Assembly: GCF_009755725.1 (NCBI RefSeq) | Contig: NZ_CP046619.1 | Location: forward strand, 2,170,001 to 2,234,000 | Origin: Diaminobutyricimonas sp. LJ205 | GTDB lineage: Bacteria; Actinomycetota; Actinomycetes; Actinomycetales; Microbacteriaceae | DNA length: 64,000 bases | Direction of reading: 5' to 3' | Shown here: positions 8,208-18,195 of the stretch, one piece after another | Position numbering within the stretch: the stretch's first letter is position 1 | Layout: the number at the start of each line of letters is the position of its first letter | Made by a program: the position numbers and the translations under genes | Notes under the pieces: generated by a model | Seen by the model: the letters and a program-made list of their open reading frames with translations, nothing else | What the model was told of the DNA's origin: nothing | Databases searched by the model: none

Positions 8208-8711
8208 TTACGGAGTCGTCGTAAGACTCGCGGCGAACCCGGGATCGGCCATGATGGCGATGCCAATCAGCACGGATGTCCCGACCACCGCGATCACCCC
8301 GGCAGTCAACGGCACCCACCACGACAGTCGGCCGGCGCGGATCAGCGCGACCGTGATGCCGAGCGCAGCAAGCCAGAGCACGATCTGGGTGATGAGGGCG
8401 GCGATGCCGAGCGCCGACGCCAATTCAACCGCCTGGAACTCGCCGACGCCGAGCTGGTCATAGGCCGCCTGCAGGCTGGCCGGCAGGCGTAGCCATCCGG
8501 GAATCCCGGTGACCACGTTGATGAATCCGAAGGCAAGCAGCGCAACGGCGGCGATCCGGTCGCCCCGCCGGGACTTCGACGCCTCGATCGGCGGCACCGC
8601 GGCCGGCGACATCACCTCGGGCGGCGGAAGCTCGGTGCCGCGTGCCAATGCCTGCTGCTCCGGCGTGGCGTAGGCGCCATACTGGGGCCGCTCAGGGGTG
8701 GCGTCGGTCAC
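8208..8711 (-). CDS. Membrane protein with RPQYGAYAT head (DUF6264-like)
   Basis: The 167-aa protein begins with a hydrophilic, proline-rich stretch containing [13 protein letters not shown], followed by about four membrane helices from residue 50 on. This head and layout are typical of DUF6264 proteins of Microbacteriaceae; the function is unknown. Start GTG 8711 overlaps the ispH stop as GTGA, so it is translated from the ispH message. A TTG at 8723 is possible but less likely. Confidence 0.65.
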   Translation of the reverse strand: MTDATPERPQYGAYATPEQQALARGTELPPPEVMSPAAVPPIEASKSRRGDRIAAVALLAFGFINVVTGIPGWLRLPASLQAAYDQLGVGEFQAVELASALGIAALITQIVLWLAALGITVALIRAGRLSWWVPLTAGVIAVVGTSVLIGIAIMADPGFAASLTTTP

Positions 8712-9802
8712 TGCGCCTGCCAATCAAGCTTGCGGGAGCGCCCGCCAAGGGCGCGAGCATCCTGCTCGCCCGTGATATCCCGACGCAATTCCTTCGGCAG
8801 CGAGAACATCAGGTCCTCCTCCGCGGTGACGATGGACTGCACATCGGCGTAGCCCGCGTCGGCGAGGTCGCGCAGCACTTCCTGCACGAGGACTTCGGGG
8901 ACGGATGCGCCGCTGGTGACACCGACCGTGGCGACACCGTCCAGCCAGTCCTGCTGGATCTCACTGGCGTAGTCGATGCGGTACGCGGCCTTCGCCCCGT
9001 ACTCGAGGGCAACCTCGACCAGCCGGACGCTGTTCGAGCTGTTCGCGGAGCCGACGACGATGACCAGGTCGGCGTCGGCGGCAACCTTCTTGATCGCCAC
9101 CTGACGGTTCTGGGTGGCGTAGCAAATGTCGTCGCTCGGCGGGTCCTGCAGGTTCGGGAAGCGCTCCCGCAGCCGCCGCACGGTCTCCATCGTCTCGTCA
9201 ACACTCAGCGTCGTCTGCGACAGCCAGACCAGGTTGTCGGGGTCGGTGACGTTGATCGTGTCGACCTCGTCCGGGCTATTGACGAGGATGGTGCGGTCCG
9301 GGGCGTGACCCATGGTGCCCTCGACCTCTTCGTGCCCGGCGTGGCCGATGAGCAGGATCTGCCGGTCCTGCTTGGCGAACCGCATCGCCTCGCGGTGCAC
9401 CTTGGTCACCAGCGGGCAGGTCGCATCGATGGCCTGCAGGTTGCGGTCAGCGGCGCCCTGCACGACGGCCGGGGATACCCCGTGCGCGCTGAACACGACG
9501 TGCGAGCCCTCGGGTACTTCGTCGACCTCGTCGACGAAGATCGCGCCCTGCTTCTCGAGCGTGGAGACGACGTGAACGTTGTGCACGATCTGCTTGCGCA
9601 CGTACACCGGTGAGCCGTAGTGCTCGAGGGCCTTCTCCACGGCGACCACCGCCCGGTCCACTCCTGCACAGTAACCACGCGGGGCGGCGAGCAGCACCCG
9701 CTTCGAACCCGCGACGGGGGTGTCCCGTAACCTGTTACGGACCGCCGGCACCCGCGGCACTTCGAGGCTGACGGGCGCCTGCCCGTTCGAGATCTGGCTC
9801 AC
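8708..9802 (-). CDS. ispH: 4-hydroxy-3-methylbut-2-enyl diphosphate reductase IspH (LytB)
   Basis: IspH makes IPP and DMAPP in the last step of the MEP pathway and uses a 4Fe-4S cluster. The three cluster cysteines are Cys45 ([10 protein letters not shown]), Cys129 (DATCPLV) and Cys227 ([11 protein letters not shown]). Conserved HNVHVV and SAHGVSP are present. There is an N-terminal extension of about 34 residues before the core, common in actinobacteria. Start GTG 9802 has TAAACT 6 nt upstream and no ribosome binding site, consistent with a leaderless message. Confidence 0.96.
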   Translation of the reverse strand: MSQISNGQAPVSLEVPRVPAVRNRLRDTPVAGSKRVLLAAPRGYCAGVDRAVVAVEKALEHYGSPVYVRKQIVHNVHVVSTLEKQGAIFVDEVDEVPEGSHVVFSAHGVSPAVVQGAADRNLQAIDATCPLVTKVHREAMRFAKQDRQILLIGHAGHEEVEGTMGHAPDRTILVNSPDEVDTINVTDPDNLVWLSQTTLSVDETMETVRRLRERFPNLQDPPSDDICYATQNRQVAIKKVAADADLVIVVGSANSSNSVRLVEVALEYGAKAAYRIDYASEIQQDWLDGVATVGVTSGASVPEVLVQEVLRDLADAGYADVQSIVTAEEDLMFSLPKELRRDITGEQDARALGGRSRKLDWQAQ

Positions 9803-9808
9803 GAGACC

Positions 9809-9814
9809 AGTTTA
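9809..9814 (-). promoter_or_regulatory. -10 element of a probable leaderless promoter for ispH
   Basis: TAAACT, 6 nt, then GTG 9802 on the minus strand. Confidence 0.5.
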
Positions 9815-9887
9815 GGCGGAGCGTGATCAGCAAGCGCTGGGAGCACATTGATGAGCGGGCAGTGATGAGAAAAACTGAGGAGGACGG

Positions 9888-11123
9888 ATGACCGACGCGC
9901 CACCCACCGTCGATGCCCCGTGGCCGGTGAGCCTGCTATCCAGCAAGATCAAGGGCTGGATCGACCGCCTGGGCACCGCGTGGGTCGAAGGCGAGATCAC
10001 CCAGTGGGGCGTCTCGGGCGGCAACGTCTACGGCAAGCTCAAGGACCTCGAGGTCGACGCCACCATCTCGTTCACGCTCTGGTCGTCGGTGCGGGCGCGC
10101 CTGTCCGAGAACTTCAAGCAGGGTGACCGCGTGATCGCCCTGGTCAAGCCCAACTACTGGGTCAAGGGCGGCAGCCTCACCATGCAGGTGTACGAACTGC
10201 GGCACGTCGGACTCGGCGACCTGCTCGAGCGCCTGGAACGACTGCGCCGCACCCTGGCCGCCGAAGGGCTGTTCGAGCCCGGGCGCAAGAAGCGGTTGCC
10301 CTTCCTGCCCGGCTGCATCGGGCTGATCACCGGCAAGGACTCGGATGCCGAGAAGGACGTGCTGCGGAACGCCCAGCTGCGCTGGCCGGGCGTGCGGTTC
10401 CGGGTGCTGCACGCCGCGGTGCAGGGCGAGCGGACGGTACCCGAGGTGACCGCCGCGCTTCGTCAACTCGACGCCGACCCCGAGGTTGAGGTGATCATCA
10501 TCGCCCGCGGCGGCGGCGACTTCCAGAACCTGCTCGGCTTCAGCGACGAGAGCCTGGTTCGGGCCGCGGCCGCCGCGACCACCCCGATCGTCTCCGCAAT
10601 CGGCCACGAAGCCGACCGGCCGCTGCTCGACGAGGTCGCCGACCTGCGGGCGTCGACACCGACCGACGCCGCGAAGCGGGTGGTCCCGGATGTCGCCGAG
10701 GAACTCACCCGCGTGCAGCAGGCCCGCACGCGGCTCAGTTTGCGGATCACCTCGCGGATCACCACCGAGATCGACCGGATCGGCCAGCTGCGTTCCCGAC
10801 CCTCGCTGGCGGCGCCCGGCTGGATCATCGACTCCCGCGCCGAAGAACTTACCCGGCACGTCGCCCGCGGGGCCGAGCTTGTCGACCGGGCACTGGAGCA
10901 GGGCACGCACAAGGTCCGCGAACTGCGCGGCCACCTGCGCGCGCTGTCCCCGCAACGCACCCTCGACCGCGGTTACGCGATTGCACAGCTGCCCGACGGG
11001 CACGTGCTCCGCTCCGCGGTTGATGCCCCTGCCGGCACACCACTCCTCCTCACCCTGGCCGATGGGAAGGTCGGCGCCACCGTCGATCCGGCGTCGGAGC
11101 CCGACATTAGGATTGACTCGTGA
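9888..11123 (+). CDS. xseA: Exodeoxyribonuclease VII large subunit
   Basis: XseA is the catalytic subunit of exonuclease VII, which degrades single-stranded DNA from both ends. The 411-aa protein shows the N-terminal OB domain ([19 protein letters not shown]), then the nuclease core with [30 protein letters not shown] and [11 protein letters not shown], followed by the coiled-coil arm that binds XseB. GGAGG stands before ATG 9888. The stop overlaps the xseB start (GTGA). Confidence 0.95.
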   Translation: MTDAPPTVDAPWPVSLLSSKIKGWIDRLGTAWVEGEITQWGVSGGNVYGKLKDLEVDATISFTLWSSVRARLSENFKQGDRVIALVKPNYWVKGGSLTMQVYELRHVGLGDLLERLERLRRTLAAEGLFEPGRKKRLPFLPGCIGLITGKDSDAEKDVLRNAQLRWPGVRFRVLHAAVQGERTVPEVTAALRQLDADPEVEVIIIARGGGDFQNLLGFSDESLVRAAAAATTPIVSAIGHEADRPLLDEVADLRASTPTDAAKRVVPDVAEELTRVQQARTRLSLRITSRITTEIDRIGQLRSRPSLAAPGWIIDSRAEELTRHVARGAELVDRALEQGTHKVRELRGHLRALSPQRTLDRGYAIAQLPDGHVLRSAVDAPAGTPLLLTLADGKVGATVDPASEPDIRIDS

Positions 11124-11332
11124 CAACTCCCGCTCCCGATGTGTCCTCGCTCAGTTACGAGCAGGCGCGCGACGAACTCGTCCGTGTCGTGAACGAGCTC
11201 GAGCAGGGTGGGTCCACGCTCGAGGAATCGCTGCAGCTCTGGGAACGCGGCGAAGCACTCGCCAAGCGTTGTGAAGAGTGGCTGATCGGTGCGAAGGCGC
11301 GGCTTGACGCTGCCCGTGCCGCGGCTGAGTAG
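11120..11332 (+). CDS. xseB: Exodeoxyribonuclease VII small subunit
   Basis: The 70-aa helical protein has the family core [20 protein letters not shown] followed by [20 protein letters not shown]. Several copies wrap the XseA coiled coil in the holoenzyme. GTG 11120 overlaps the xseA stop, so translation is coupled and subunit ratio can be controlled. Confidence 0.95.
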   Translation: MTTPAPDVSSLSYEQARDELVRVVNELEQGGSTLEESLQLWERGEALAKRCEEWLIGAKARLDAARAAAE

Positions 11333-11345
11333 ACAGCGACTGAGT

Positions 11346-11999
11346 ATGAATGCACGAAAGTCATCCGGACCGCGCATCGTCGCAGAACTGGGGCGACCCG
11401 AGACACCGGACGAGACCGCGGCCCGCAAGGCGGAGAGCTCGCGAGTGCACCGCCAGTCCCAGACCGTGCGCAACCTCGTCGTCGCGCTGCTCGCATCCCT
11501 CGGCCTCGTGCTCGCGCTGGTGCTCGTGGTCGTCCGGCCGGACAACCCCCTGCACGCGACTGTTGACTACCAGGAGGTCGCGGCGGCGTCACAGCCCGCC
11601 GTCGAGCAGGACCTGCTGGCGCCGTCCCTGCCCGGCGGCTGGCACGCCAACCGGGCCGAGCTCACTCCCGGCACCACCGACGGAAGTTACACGTGGTACG
11701 TCGGCTTGATCTCTCCCGACGACGGTTTCATCGCCATCAACCAGGGCATCCAGCGGAACGAGGCGTGGGTCGCCGATCTGCTCGATCAGAAACGAGCAAC
11801 CGGCGAGGTCACCATCGACGGCGTGACATGGCAGGTCTACGACCGCCGCGGCGAGCGCGACCCGGGCAATTTCGCATACTCGATGGCCACGAGCACGGAT
11901 GCAGGCAGTGTCGTGCTCAATGGAACCGGTACCGACAATGAATTCGAACTGATCGCGCAGGCGATCGCCGCGGACATCCCCGGAGGCAACGACCAATGA
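11346..11999 (+). CDS. DUF4245 membrane-anchored protein
   Basis: From ATG 11346 the protein has 217 residues: a hydrophilic head, one membrane helix (about 42-63) and an extracellular domain that starts with the PDNPLHATVDY segment. The WYVGLISPDDGFIAINQG and EFELIAQAI parts match the DUF4245 family of actinobacteria, whose function is unknown. It lies between xseB and carbonic anhydrase, and its stop overlaps the next start (ATGA), so all belong to one operon. Confidence 0.8.
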   Translation: MNARKSSGPRIVAELGRPETPDETAARKAESSRVHRQSQTVRNLVVALLASLGLVLALVLVVVRPDNPLHATVDYQEVAAASQPAVEQDLLAPSLPGGWHANRAELTPGTTDGSYTWYVGLISPDDGFIAINQGIQRNEAWVADLLDQKRATGEVTIDGVTWQVYDRRGERDPGNFAYSMATSTDAGSVVLNGTGTDNEFELIAQAIAADIPGGNDQ

Positions 12000-12679
12000 G
12001 CCCGATGAGCACGCCGGCGAAGGTCTGGCAGGAGATGGCCCGCGGTAACGACCGGTTCGTGCGGGGTGAACCCCGGCACCCGCGTCAGGATGTCGAGCGC
12101 CGCGAGGAGCTGGCCTTCCTGCAGGACCCGCACGCGGCCCTGTTCGGCTGCAGCGACTCGCGGCTGGCGGCCGAGATCATCTTCGACAAGGGCATCGGCG
12201 ACCTGTTCGTCGTGCGCAACGCCGGACAGGTGATCTCCGAGTCTGTGGTGGGTTCGCTCGAGTACGCGGTCAGCGTGCTGGACGTGAAGCTCATCGTCGT
12301 GCTCGGGCATGACCGCTGCGGTGCGGTCGCGGCGGCGATTGAATCCGCGGGTCCGGATGCCACGCCCCTGCCTCCGCACATCCACCACCTGATCGCACCG
12401 ATTCTGCCGGCGGTGCGCCGCGTCGGCGGCGCCAGCATCGACAACCCCGCCGCAGTCGATTCGCAGGAAGTGCTCCGCGAGCACCTGAAAGACACCGTGC
12501 GCGAACTGCTCGAGTCCTCCGAGCTGATCAGCGATGCGATCGCCGCCGGTACGCTGGCTGTTGTCGCCGTTCACTACCGGCTCATCGAGGGCCGGGCTGA
12601 GCCTTACTTCGTCGTCGGAGACGTCGGCGAGGTCCGTATGAGCGAACCATCCGAGAGAGAGAAAGACACAACGCCGTGA
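11996..12679 (+). CDS. Beta-class carbonic anhydrase
   Basis: The enzyme interconverts CO2 and bicarbonate. Zinc ligands Cys52, His105 and Cys108 and the Asp54-Arg56 dyad are present in GCSDSR and GHDRCGA. At 227 residues it is of normal length, with no signal peptide. It is coupled at both ends (ATGA with the DUF4245 gene, GTGA with fumC). Supply of bicarbonate for anaplerotic carboxylation is a plausible role next to a TCA gene. Confidence 0.92.
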   Translation: MSPMSTPAKVWQEMARGNDRFVRGEPRHPRQDVERREELAFLQDPHAALFGCSDSRLAAEIIFDKGIGDLFVVRNAGQVISESVVGSLEYAVSVLDVKLIVVLGHDRCGAVAAAIESAGPDATPLPPHIHHLIAPILPAVRRVGGASIDNPAAVDSQEVLREHLKDTVRELLESSELISDAIAAGTLAVVAVHYRLIEGRAEPYFVVGDVGEVRMSEPSEREKDTTP

Positions 12680-14079
12680 GCCATTCCCCCGAGATCGAGT
12701 ACCGGATCGAGCACGACACGATGGGCGAGGTGAGGGTTCCGGCATCCGCTCTCTACAGCGCCCAGACCCAGCGCGCTGTGGAGAACTTTCCGATCTCGGG
12801 AACCGGACTGGAGCCGGCGCAGATCGTCGCGCTCGCCCGGATCAAGCGCGCCGCCGCGATCGTGAACGGCCAGCTCGGCATCGTCGACCAGAAGCTGGCT
12901 GACGCCATCGTCGCCGCGGCCGACAAGCTGATCGACGGCGCGCACCACGACCAGTTCCCGGTGGACACCTACCAGACCGGATCCGGCACCTCGTCGAACA
13001 TGAACATGAACGAGGTGCTGTCCACGCTCGCCACCGAGATCGCCGGCACCCGGGTGCACCCGAACGACCACGTGAACGCGTCGCAGTCGTCGAACGATGT
13101 CTTCCCGACCTCGGTGCACGTCGCGGTCACCGGTGCGCTGCTGGGCGACCTGATCCCCGCACTCGACCACCTGGCGAAGGCGCTCGAGGAGAAGGCGGAG
13201 CTCTGGAAGGATGCCGTCAAGGCCGGCCGCACCCACCTGATGGATGCCACCCCGGTCACCCTCGGTCAGGAATTCGCCGGCTACGCCCGGCAGGTGCGCC
13301 TCGGCATCGAGCGCATCGAGACCGCGATCCCCCGCGTGGCCGAGGTGCCGCTCGGTGGCACCGCGGTCGGCACCGGCATCAACACGCCGCTGGGCTTTCC
13401 GCAGAAGGTCATCGCGGTGCTCGCCGAGAACTCCGGCCTGCCCATCACCGAGGCGAAGGACCACTTCGAGGCACAGGGTGCGCGCGACGGCTTGGTCGAG
13501 GCATCCGGTGCGCTGCGCGTGATCGCGGTGTCGCTGACCAAGATCAACAACGACCTGCGCTGGATGGGCTCCGGCCCGAACACTGGCCTCGGCGAGCTGC
13601 ACATCCCCGACCTGCAGCCCGGTTCCTCGATCATGCCCGGCAAGGTGAACCCAGTCGTCCCCGAGGCAGTGCTGATGGTGTGCGCACGTGTGATCGGCAA
13701 CGACGCGACGGTGGCCTGGGCCGGGGCATCCGGATCCTTCGAGCTGAACGTGGCCATCCCGGTGATGGGCACCGCGCTGCTGGAGTCGATCCGCCTGCTC
13801 GCGAACTCCACCCGAGTGCTCGCCGACAAGACCGTGAAGGGGCTGGAGGCGAACCTCGACCGCGCACGGGCACTGGCCGAGTCGTCGCCGTCGATCGTCA
13901 CGCCGCTGAACAAGATCATCGGTTACGAGTCCGCTGCGAAGATCGCGAAGTACTCCGTGAAGGAGGGCATCACCGTGCGCGAGGCCGTCGTGGCGCTCGG
14001 CTTCGTCGAGCGCGGCGAGATCACCGAGCAGCAGCTCGATGACGCTCTCGACGTGCTGAGCATGACCCACCCCAGCTGA
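12676..14079 (+). CDS. fumC: Class II fumarate hydratase
   Basis: FumC adds water to fumarate to give L-malate in the TCA cycle and needs no iron-sulfur cluster. The 467-aa protein has [39 protein letters not shown] and the superfamily signature [11 protein letters not shown] at residues 316-326. GTG 12676 overlaps the carbonic anhydrase stop. The transcript ends at the long hairpin 14132-14191. Confidence 0.97.
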   Translation: MSHSPEIEYRIEHDTMGEVRVPASALYSAQTQRAVENFPISGTGLEPAQIVALARIKRAAAIVNGQLGIVDQKLADAIVAAADKLIDGAHHDQFPVDTYQTGSGTSSNMNMNEVLSTLATEIAGTRVHPNDHVNASQSSNDVFPTSVHVAVTGALLGDLIPALDHLAKALEEKAELWKDAVKAGRTHLMDATPVTLGQEFAGYARQVRLGIERIETAIPRVAEVPLGGTAVGTGINTPLGFPQKVIAVLAENSGLPITEAKDHFEAQGARDGLVEASGALRVIAVSLTKINNDLRWMGSGPNTGLGELHIPDLQPGSSIMPGKVNPVVPEAVLMVCARVIGNDATVAWAGASGSFELNVAIPVMGTALLESIRLLANSTRVLADKTVKGLEANLDRARALAESSPSIVTPLNKIIGYESAAKIAKYSVKEGITVREAVVALGFVERGEITEQQLDDALDVLSMTHPS

Positions 14080-14090
14080 GACAAGTTGTG

Positions 14091-14127
14091 CTGATGCGCT
14101 GATGCAGCTGATGCTGATGCTGATGCG
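14091..14127 (+). repeat. CTGATG tandem repeat after fumC
   Basis: Five imperfect CTGATGC units follow the fumC stop. The array is non-coding and sits between the stop codon and the terminator; replication slippage would explain it. Confidence 0.6.
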
Positions 14128-14131
14128 CAGG

Positions 14132-14191
14132 CGCTAGCGAAACGGCCTCGCGCTGGTGAAACTTCACCGGCGCGGGGCCGTTTTGCTAGCG
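14132..14191 (+). terminator. fumC terminator with a 29-bp stem that pairs fully only in plus-strand RNA
   Basis: Arms 14132-14160 and 14163-14191 differ at three positions. In plus-strand RNA all three are G-U pairs, so the stem is complete; in minus-strand RNA they would be A-C mismatches. A TTTT lies within the right arm. The structure therefore serves the fumC operon. Confidence 0.8.
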
Positions 14192-14253
14192 GCAGCTCCA
14201 CGGGACGAGTGCCACCGGTTCCGCGAGCGCAAGCGGACGGAGGATCCGCCTCG

Positions 14254-14259
14254 TACACT
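14254..14259 (+). promoter_or_regulatory. -10 element of a probable leaderless promoter for the S4 protein
   Basis: TACACT, 6 nt, then GTG 14266. Confidence 0.5.
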
Positions 14260-14265
14260 CGTGGG

Positions 14266-14628
14266 GTGGAATCCGCACGCATTGACGCCTGGCTGTGGGC
14301 GGTGCGGGTGTACAAGACTCGCTCGCTTGCGACCGCCGCCTGTCGCGCCGGTCACGTGCGGCTGAACGGCGACCGCGCGAAGCCCGCCCAGACCGTGCGG
14401 ATCGGCGACGAGGTGCGCGTGCGCATCGAGGGGTTCGACCGGATCCTTGAGGTCTCCGGGATCATCGTCAAGCGGGTCGGCGCCCCGGTCGCCGCGCAGA
14501 ACGCCATCGACAAGACTCCTCCCCCGCCGCCGCGCACCGAGGTACCCATCACGGTGGTGCGCGACCGTGGCACCGGGCGTCCGACCAAGCGGGAACGACG
14601 CGACATCGAGCGGCTGCGCGGGCGTTAG
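14266..14628 (+). CDS. S4-domain RNA-binding protein, Hsp15-like
   Basis: From GTG 14266 the product has 120 residues. The S4 domain spans RIDAWLWAVRVYKTRSLATA, CRAGHVRLNG and the following AKPAQTVRIGDEVRV, the arrangement seen in Hsp15-type heat-shock proteins that bind 50S subunits carrying stalled nascent chains. The tail is basic and ends in KRERRDIERLRGR. The frame is open further upstream, but the TACACT hexamer 6 nt before GTG fixes a leaderless start. Its transcript ends in the palindrome 14646-14688. Confidence 0.88.
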   Translation: MESARIDAWLWAVRVYKTRSLATAACRAGHVRLNGDRAKPAQTVRIGDEVRVRIEGFDRILEVSGIIVKRVGAPVAAQNAIDKTPPPPPRTEVPITVVRDRGTGRPTKRERRDIERLRGR

Positions 14629-14645
14629 GCGCATCCGTCCCTCGT

Positions 14646-14688
14646 TGGTCGAGCTTGTCGAGACCCGGGGTCTCGACAAGCTCGACCA
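14646..14688. repeat. 43-bp perfect palindrome, intergenic repeat family copy 1 and likely bidirectional terminator
   Basis: Arms 14646-14666 and 14668-14688 (TGGTCGAGCTTGTCGAGACC...) are perfect over 21 bp around one central base. It lies between convergent genes ending at 14628 and 14699. Related copies occur at 62461-62500 and, degenerate, at 28001-28039. Confidence 0.8.
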
Positions 14689-14698
14689 GCGGCAGGAG

Positions 14699-16051
14699 CT
14701 AGGCCAGCTCAGTCCCCTCGAGCATCGAGGTGACCAGGGCGGCGATTGCGGAGCGCTCCGACCGGGTCAGGGTGATGTGTGCGAACAGCGGGTGGCCCTT
14801 GAGGGTCTCGATCACCGAGGCGACCCCGTCGTGACGGCCGACGCGCAGGTTGTCGCGCTGGGCGACATCGTGAGTGAGCACCACCCGCGAGTTCTGGCCG
14901 ATCCGGCTGAGCACGGTGAGCAGCACGTTCCGCTCCAGCGACTGGGCCTCATCCACGATCACGAACGCGTCGTGCAGCGAACGGCCGCGGATGTGGGTGA
15001 GCGGCAGCACCTCGAGGATGCCGCGCTCCATCACCTCTTCGAGCACGTTCTCGCTGACCAGGGCACCCAGGGTGTCGAAAACCGCCTGGCCCCAGGGGTT
15101 CATCTTCTCGGACTGGTCACCGGGCAGGTAGCCGAGCTCCTGCCCGCCCACCGCGTACAGCGGCCGGAACACCATGATCTTGCGGTGCTGTTGCCGTTCG
15201 AGCACCGCCTCCAGTCCCGCGCACAACGCCAACGCCGACTTGCCCGTGCCTGCCCGTCCGCCGAGGGAGAGGATGCCGATCTCCGGGTCGAGCAGCAGGT
15301 CGATCGCGAGCCGCTGTTCCGCCGAGCGTCCGTGCAGGCCGAACACGTCACGGTCGCCGCGCACCAGCCGGATCTGGCCCTTGCCGACCACGCGGCCGAG
15401 AGCTGAGCCGCGATCCGACTGGATGACCAGGCCGGTGTTCACGGGCAGGTCGGCCGCTGCGCGGGTGCTCAGTTGCTCGTTGTCGTACAGGTCAGCCATC
15501 TGCTCCGCGCTGAGCGTGACGTCGGCCTGTCCGGTCCAGCCGGAGTCCACCGCCAGTTCGGCGCGGTACTCCTCGGCGGCCAGGCCGATCGAGGCGGCTT
15601 TCACTCGCAGCGGCAAGTCCTTCGACACCACCGTGACGTCCAGGCCATCGCCGGACAGGTTCAGCGCCACGGCCAGGATCCGCGAGTCGTTGTCGTGCAG
15701 CTGCAGGCCGCTGGGCAGCACCGCCAGATTGGAATGGTTCAGCTCGACGCGCAAGCTGCCGCCCTGGTCACCGACGGCGATCGGGAAGTCCAGCCGTTCG
15801 TGCTGAATCCGCAGCTCATCGAGAATACGCAGCGCCTGCCGTGCGAAGTACCCGATTTCCGGGTCGTTGCGCTTGGCTTCCAGCTCGGTGATGACGACAA
15901 CCGGCAGCACGACGGAGTGCTCGGCGAATCGGTAGATCGCCTTCGGGTCGCTCAGCAGCACGGACGTGTCGAGCACGTAGGTGCGCTCCCCCGTCTTCTT
16001 CGCGGCTGCTGCCTTGCTGGACTTCGACTTGGGGGTTTCGAGCGCGGTCAC
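14699..16051 (-). CDS. phoH: PhoH-family protein with N-terminal PIN domain
   Basis: The 450-aa protein joins a PIN ribonuclease domain ([13 protein letters not shown], with Asp28, then [12 protein letters not shown] and [12 protein letters not shown]) to a PhoH ATPase/helicase domain with Walker [10 protein letters not shown] (Lys271) and the VIVDEAQS Walker B. PhoH2-type fusions of this kind unwind and cut RNA. I choose GTG 16051 because GGAG precedes it; ATG 16105 lacks a ribosome binding site. Expected to be cytoplasmic. Confidence 0.9.
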   Translation of the reverse strand: MTALETPKSKSSKAAAAKKTGERTYVLDTSVLLSDPKAIYRFAEHSVVLPVVVITELEAKRNDPEIGYFARQALRILDELRIQHERLDFPIAVGDQGGSLRVELNHSNLAVLPSGLQLHDNDSRILAVALNLSGDGLDVTVVSKDLPLRVKAASIGLAAEEYRAELAVDSGWTGQADVTLSAEQMADLYDNEQLSTRAAADLPVNTGLVIQSDRGSALGRVVGKGQIRLVRGDRDVFGLHGRSAEQRLAIDLLLDPEIGILSLGGRAGTGKSALALCAGLEAVLERQQHRKIMVFRPLYAVGGQELGYLPGDQSEKMNPWGQAVFDTLGALVSENVLEEVMERGILEVLPLTHIRGRSLHDAFVIVDEAQSLERNVLLTVLSRIGQNSRVVLTHDVAQRDNLRVGRHDGVASVIETLKGHPLFAHITLTRSERSAIAALVTSMLEGTELA

Positions 16052-16175
16052 TACCACTCCATCCCCGGGCGCGTGGCACCCGGATCCAGTCTTCTCGACG
16101 GCCATGGGCGGTTGCGAAACGAACTTGTGTGGCCGTCTCGACCAGGCGCTGTGCCTGATGGCTCGAAACTACGCG

Positions 16176-16195
16176 CGGATGCTGCGGAGCATCCG
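16176..16195 (-). terminator. Possible terminator after the aminotransferase gene
   Basis: An 8-bp stem (CGGATGCT/AGCATCCG) with a 4-nt loop lies 30 nt after the stop at 16227, between two minus-strand genes. No T-tract follows, so termination is uncertain. Confidence 0.35.
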
Positions 16196-16226
16196 GCGAC
16201 ACGCCATCGGCGTAGTTACCGGCAGG

Positions 16227-17351
16227 TTAAACGTTGGTTGCGGTGGAGAACGACAGGAACGCTGCCCGGAGCATGGCGAGCGTCTCAGCGGTGGTGGTCG
16301 CGTGCGCCGATAGCCGCAAGGTGCCGTGTCGGAACGTGGCGCTGACGCCGTGATTGTGCAGGGATGCCGCCAGCACGGTGAGCTGGTCGGCGGCCGGCTC
16401 AAGCACAACTATGCCGGCGCGCTCGCGTTCGTCGCGGGAGGAGATCACCGGGATGGCGTACTCGTCGGCGATGTCGATGATCTGCGACACGGCCTCGGTC
16501 ACCCGAGTCCGGATCGCACCAACGCCGACCTGGCCGATCTGCTCGAGCGCCGCGGCGAGCCGTGCCTGGGCGATGGGATCCGGTCTCGACACCGTGAACC
16601 CCTCGACCCCGCGGATCGGTGGGGCGATTCTCGGAGCGAACACATCGTCGGTGTCGGCGCCGGTGTGGCCGGACCAGACCGGGATCAGTTGCTCAGCGGC
16701 CCGATCGCTGAGGGCGAGGAATCCGGTTCCCACTCCCGCGCGCGTCCACTTGTACCCTGCGCAGGCGACCACGTCGGCCACCTCGATCGGTGCTTCGACC
16801 ACGCCGAAGCCCTGGATCGCGTCGACGATCAGCATCCGATCGCCGATCACCTGCCGGATGCCATCGAGATCGGCGAGGTAACCGGTTCGGTAGTCGACGA
16901 GACTGACCGCGACGGCCACCGTGGTGGAGGTCAGCTGGTCGCGGATATTGCCGGGAGTCACCCGCCCGTGATCGGTCTCCAGCCAGATCGGCGACAGCAC
17001 GCCGAGCGCCTCGGATGCCCGCTGGGCCGCGTAGGTGAGGCTCGGGTACTCGTACGGCGACAGGGCGATCGCCCCGGTCAGCCCGAACATCGCGTGCATC
17101 AGGCCTTCGCTGGTGTTCGGCTGGAAGACGACCTGATCCGAGCGGAAACCGGTGACCGCTGCGAGGGCATCGCGCATCCGCTCGTCCTGAGACATGAGGG
17201 ATTCGAGCGACCCGAACCGCGCCCTCGACATGAGCGCCATCTGGCCGCTGACCTCCGCCTCGACAATCTGGCCGGGCGGCCCAAACCGGGCGAAGTCGAG
17301 ATAGCCGGGTTCCTCGTCGAAGCTGGCGATGTACTCGTCGATGCCGCTCAC
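16227..17351 (-). CDS. Class V PLP-dependent aminotransferase family protein
   Basis: The 374-aa protein has the class V fold: FQPNTSEGLMHAMFGL, VDAIQGFGVV with the cofactor Asp, and CAGYKWTRAGVGTGFL with the PLP lysine at about 201. It resembles the NifS/isopenicillin-epimerase-like group more than true cysteine desulfurases, since no catalytic cysteine loop is evident; the substrate is unknown. GTG 17351 overlaps the uppS stop (GTGA), so the two are co-translated. Confidence 0.82.
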   Translation of the reverse strand: MSGIDEYIASFDEEPGYLDFARFGPPGQIVEAEVSGQMALMSRARFGSLESLMSQDERMRDALAAVTGFRSDQVVFQPNTSEGLMHAMFGLTGAIALSPYEYPSLTYAAQRASEALGVLSPIWLETDHGRVTPGNIRDQLTSTTVAVAVSLVDYRTGYLADLDGIRQVIGDRMLIVDAIQGFGVVEAPIEVADVVACAGYKWTRAGVGTGFLALSDRAAEQLIPVWSGHTGADTDDVFAPRIAPPIRGVEGFTVSRPDPIAQARLAAALEQIGQVGVGAIRTRVTEAVSQIIDIADEYAIPVISSRDERERAGIVVLEPAADQLTVLAASLHNHGVSATFRHGTLRLSAHATTTAETLAMLRAAFLSFSTATNV

Positions 17352-18133
17352 GAGCCGTATCTCCGCTGCCGGCGGGCGTAGTCGCGCAACGCACGCAAGA
17401 AGTCCACCTCGCGCAGGTCGGGGCCGAGCGCTTCGACGAAGTAGAACTCGCTGTGGGCGCTCTGCCAGAGCATGAAATCACTCAATCGCTGCTCGCCGGA
17501 GGTGCGGATGACGAGGTCGGGATCGGGCTGGCCCTTCGTGTACAGGTGTTCGCCGATGAGGGCGGGGGTGAGCAGTTCGCCGAGATCCTCGAGGGTGCCG
17601 CCGGCCTTGGCATGCCCGGCGACGATGCTGCGCACGGCGTCGGAGATTTCCCGGCGGCCGCCGTACCCGACGGCGAGGTTCACGTGCAGGCCGGTCTTGT
17701 CGGCGGTGCGGGTCTCGGCGCCCTTCAGCACCTCGACCAGCGGCGTCGGCAGGCCATCGGCCGCGCCCACATGCTTGACCCGCCAGTCGCGGAACCGCGA
17801 CAGTTCATCGGCCAGGCTGCCGATGATGTCGAACAGGCCCTCCAGCTCGTCGCTGCTGCGCGCCGTCAGGTTGTCGTTCGACAGCAGGTACAGGGTGGCG
17901 ACGCCGATGCCGAGATCGTCTGCCCAGGTCAGGAACTCCCGAACCTTCGCCGCCCCCGCCCGGTGACCATGCGCGGCGGTGTCCAGGGCACGCTGCTTCG
18001 CCCAGCGTCGGTTGCCGTCGATGATCATCGCAACGTGGTGTGGCAGCGGCTGTCCAACTAGCTGTCGACGCAGGCGGTTTTGGTACAGACCGTAGAGAAA
18101 GCCTCGACCAAGCGGAATGCTCCTCGAATTCAC
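17348..18133 (-). CDS. uppS: Isoprenyl transferase (cis-prenyltransferase, UppS family)
   Basis: The enzyme condenses IPP onto an allylic diphosphate in cis to make short or undecaprenyl-type lipid carriers. The 261-aa protein carries HHVAMIIDGNRRWAKQ with catalytic Asp39, LYLLSNDNLTARS, NLAVGYGGRREI and RTSGEQRLSDFMLWQ. The sequence is closer to the short-chain actinobacterial type (Rv1086-like), so the product could be Z,E-farnesyl diphosphate rather than C55; this is inference. GTG 18133 has TAACGT 6 nt upstream. Confidence 0.9.
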   Translation of the reverse strand: MNSRSIPLGRGFLYGLYQNRLRRQLVGQPLPHHVAMIIDGNRRWAKQRALDTAAHGHRAGAAKVREFLTWADDLGIGVATLYLLSNDNLTARSSDELEGLFDIIGSLADELSRFRDWRVKHVGAADGLPTPLVEVLKGAETRTADKTGLHVNLAVGYGGRREISDAVRSIVAGHAKAGGTLEDLGELLTPALIGEHLYTKGQPDPDLVIRTSGEQRLSDFMLWQSAHSEFYFVEALGPDLREVDFLRALRDYARRQRRYGS

Positions 18134-18139
18134 GAGGCA

Positions 18140-18145
18140 ACGTTA
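18140..18145 (-). promoter_or_regulatory. -10 element of a probable leaderless promoter for uppS
   Basis: TAACGT, 6 nt, then GTG 18133 on the minus strand. Back to back with the trhA promoter. Confidence 0.5.
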
Positions 18146-18183
18146 GCCGACGCAACCGTGAATCTGCGATCAGGGCATGCCGT

Positions 18184-18189
18184 TAGCAT
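18184..18189 (+). promoter_or_regulatory. -10 element of a probable leaderless promoter for the hemolysin III gene
   Basis: TAGCAT, 6 nt, then GTG 18196. It favours GTG 18196 over the in-frame GTG 18190. Confidence 0.5.
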
Positions 18190-18195
18190 GTGGGG

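Noticed and set aside
18134-18150. CTAACG on the minus strand before uppS as a sigma-28 -35
   Set aside because: No CCGATAG follows at the right distance; the same bases fit a leaderless -10 (TAACGT).
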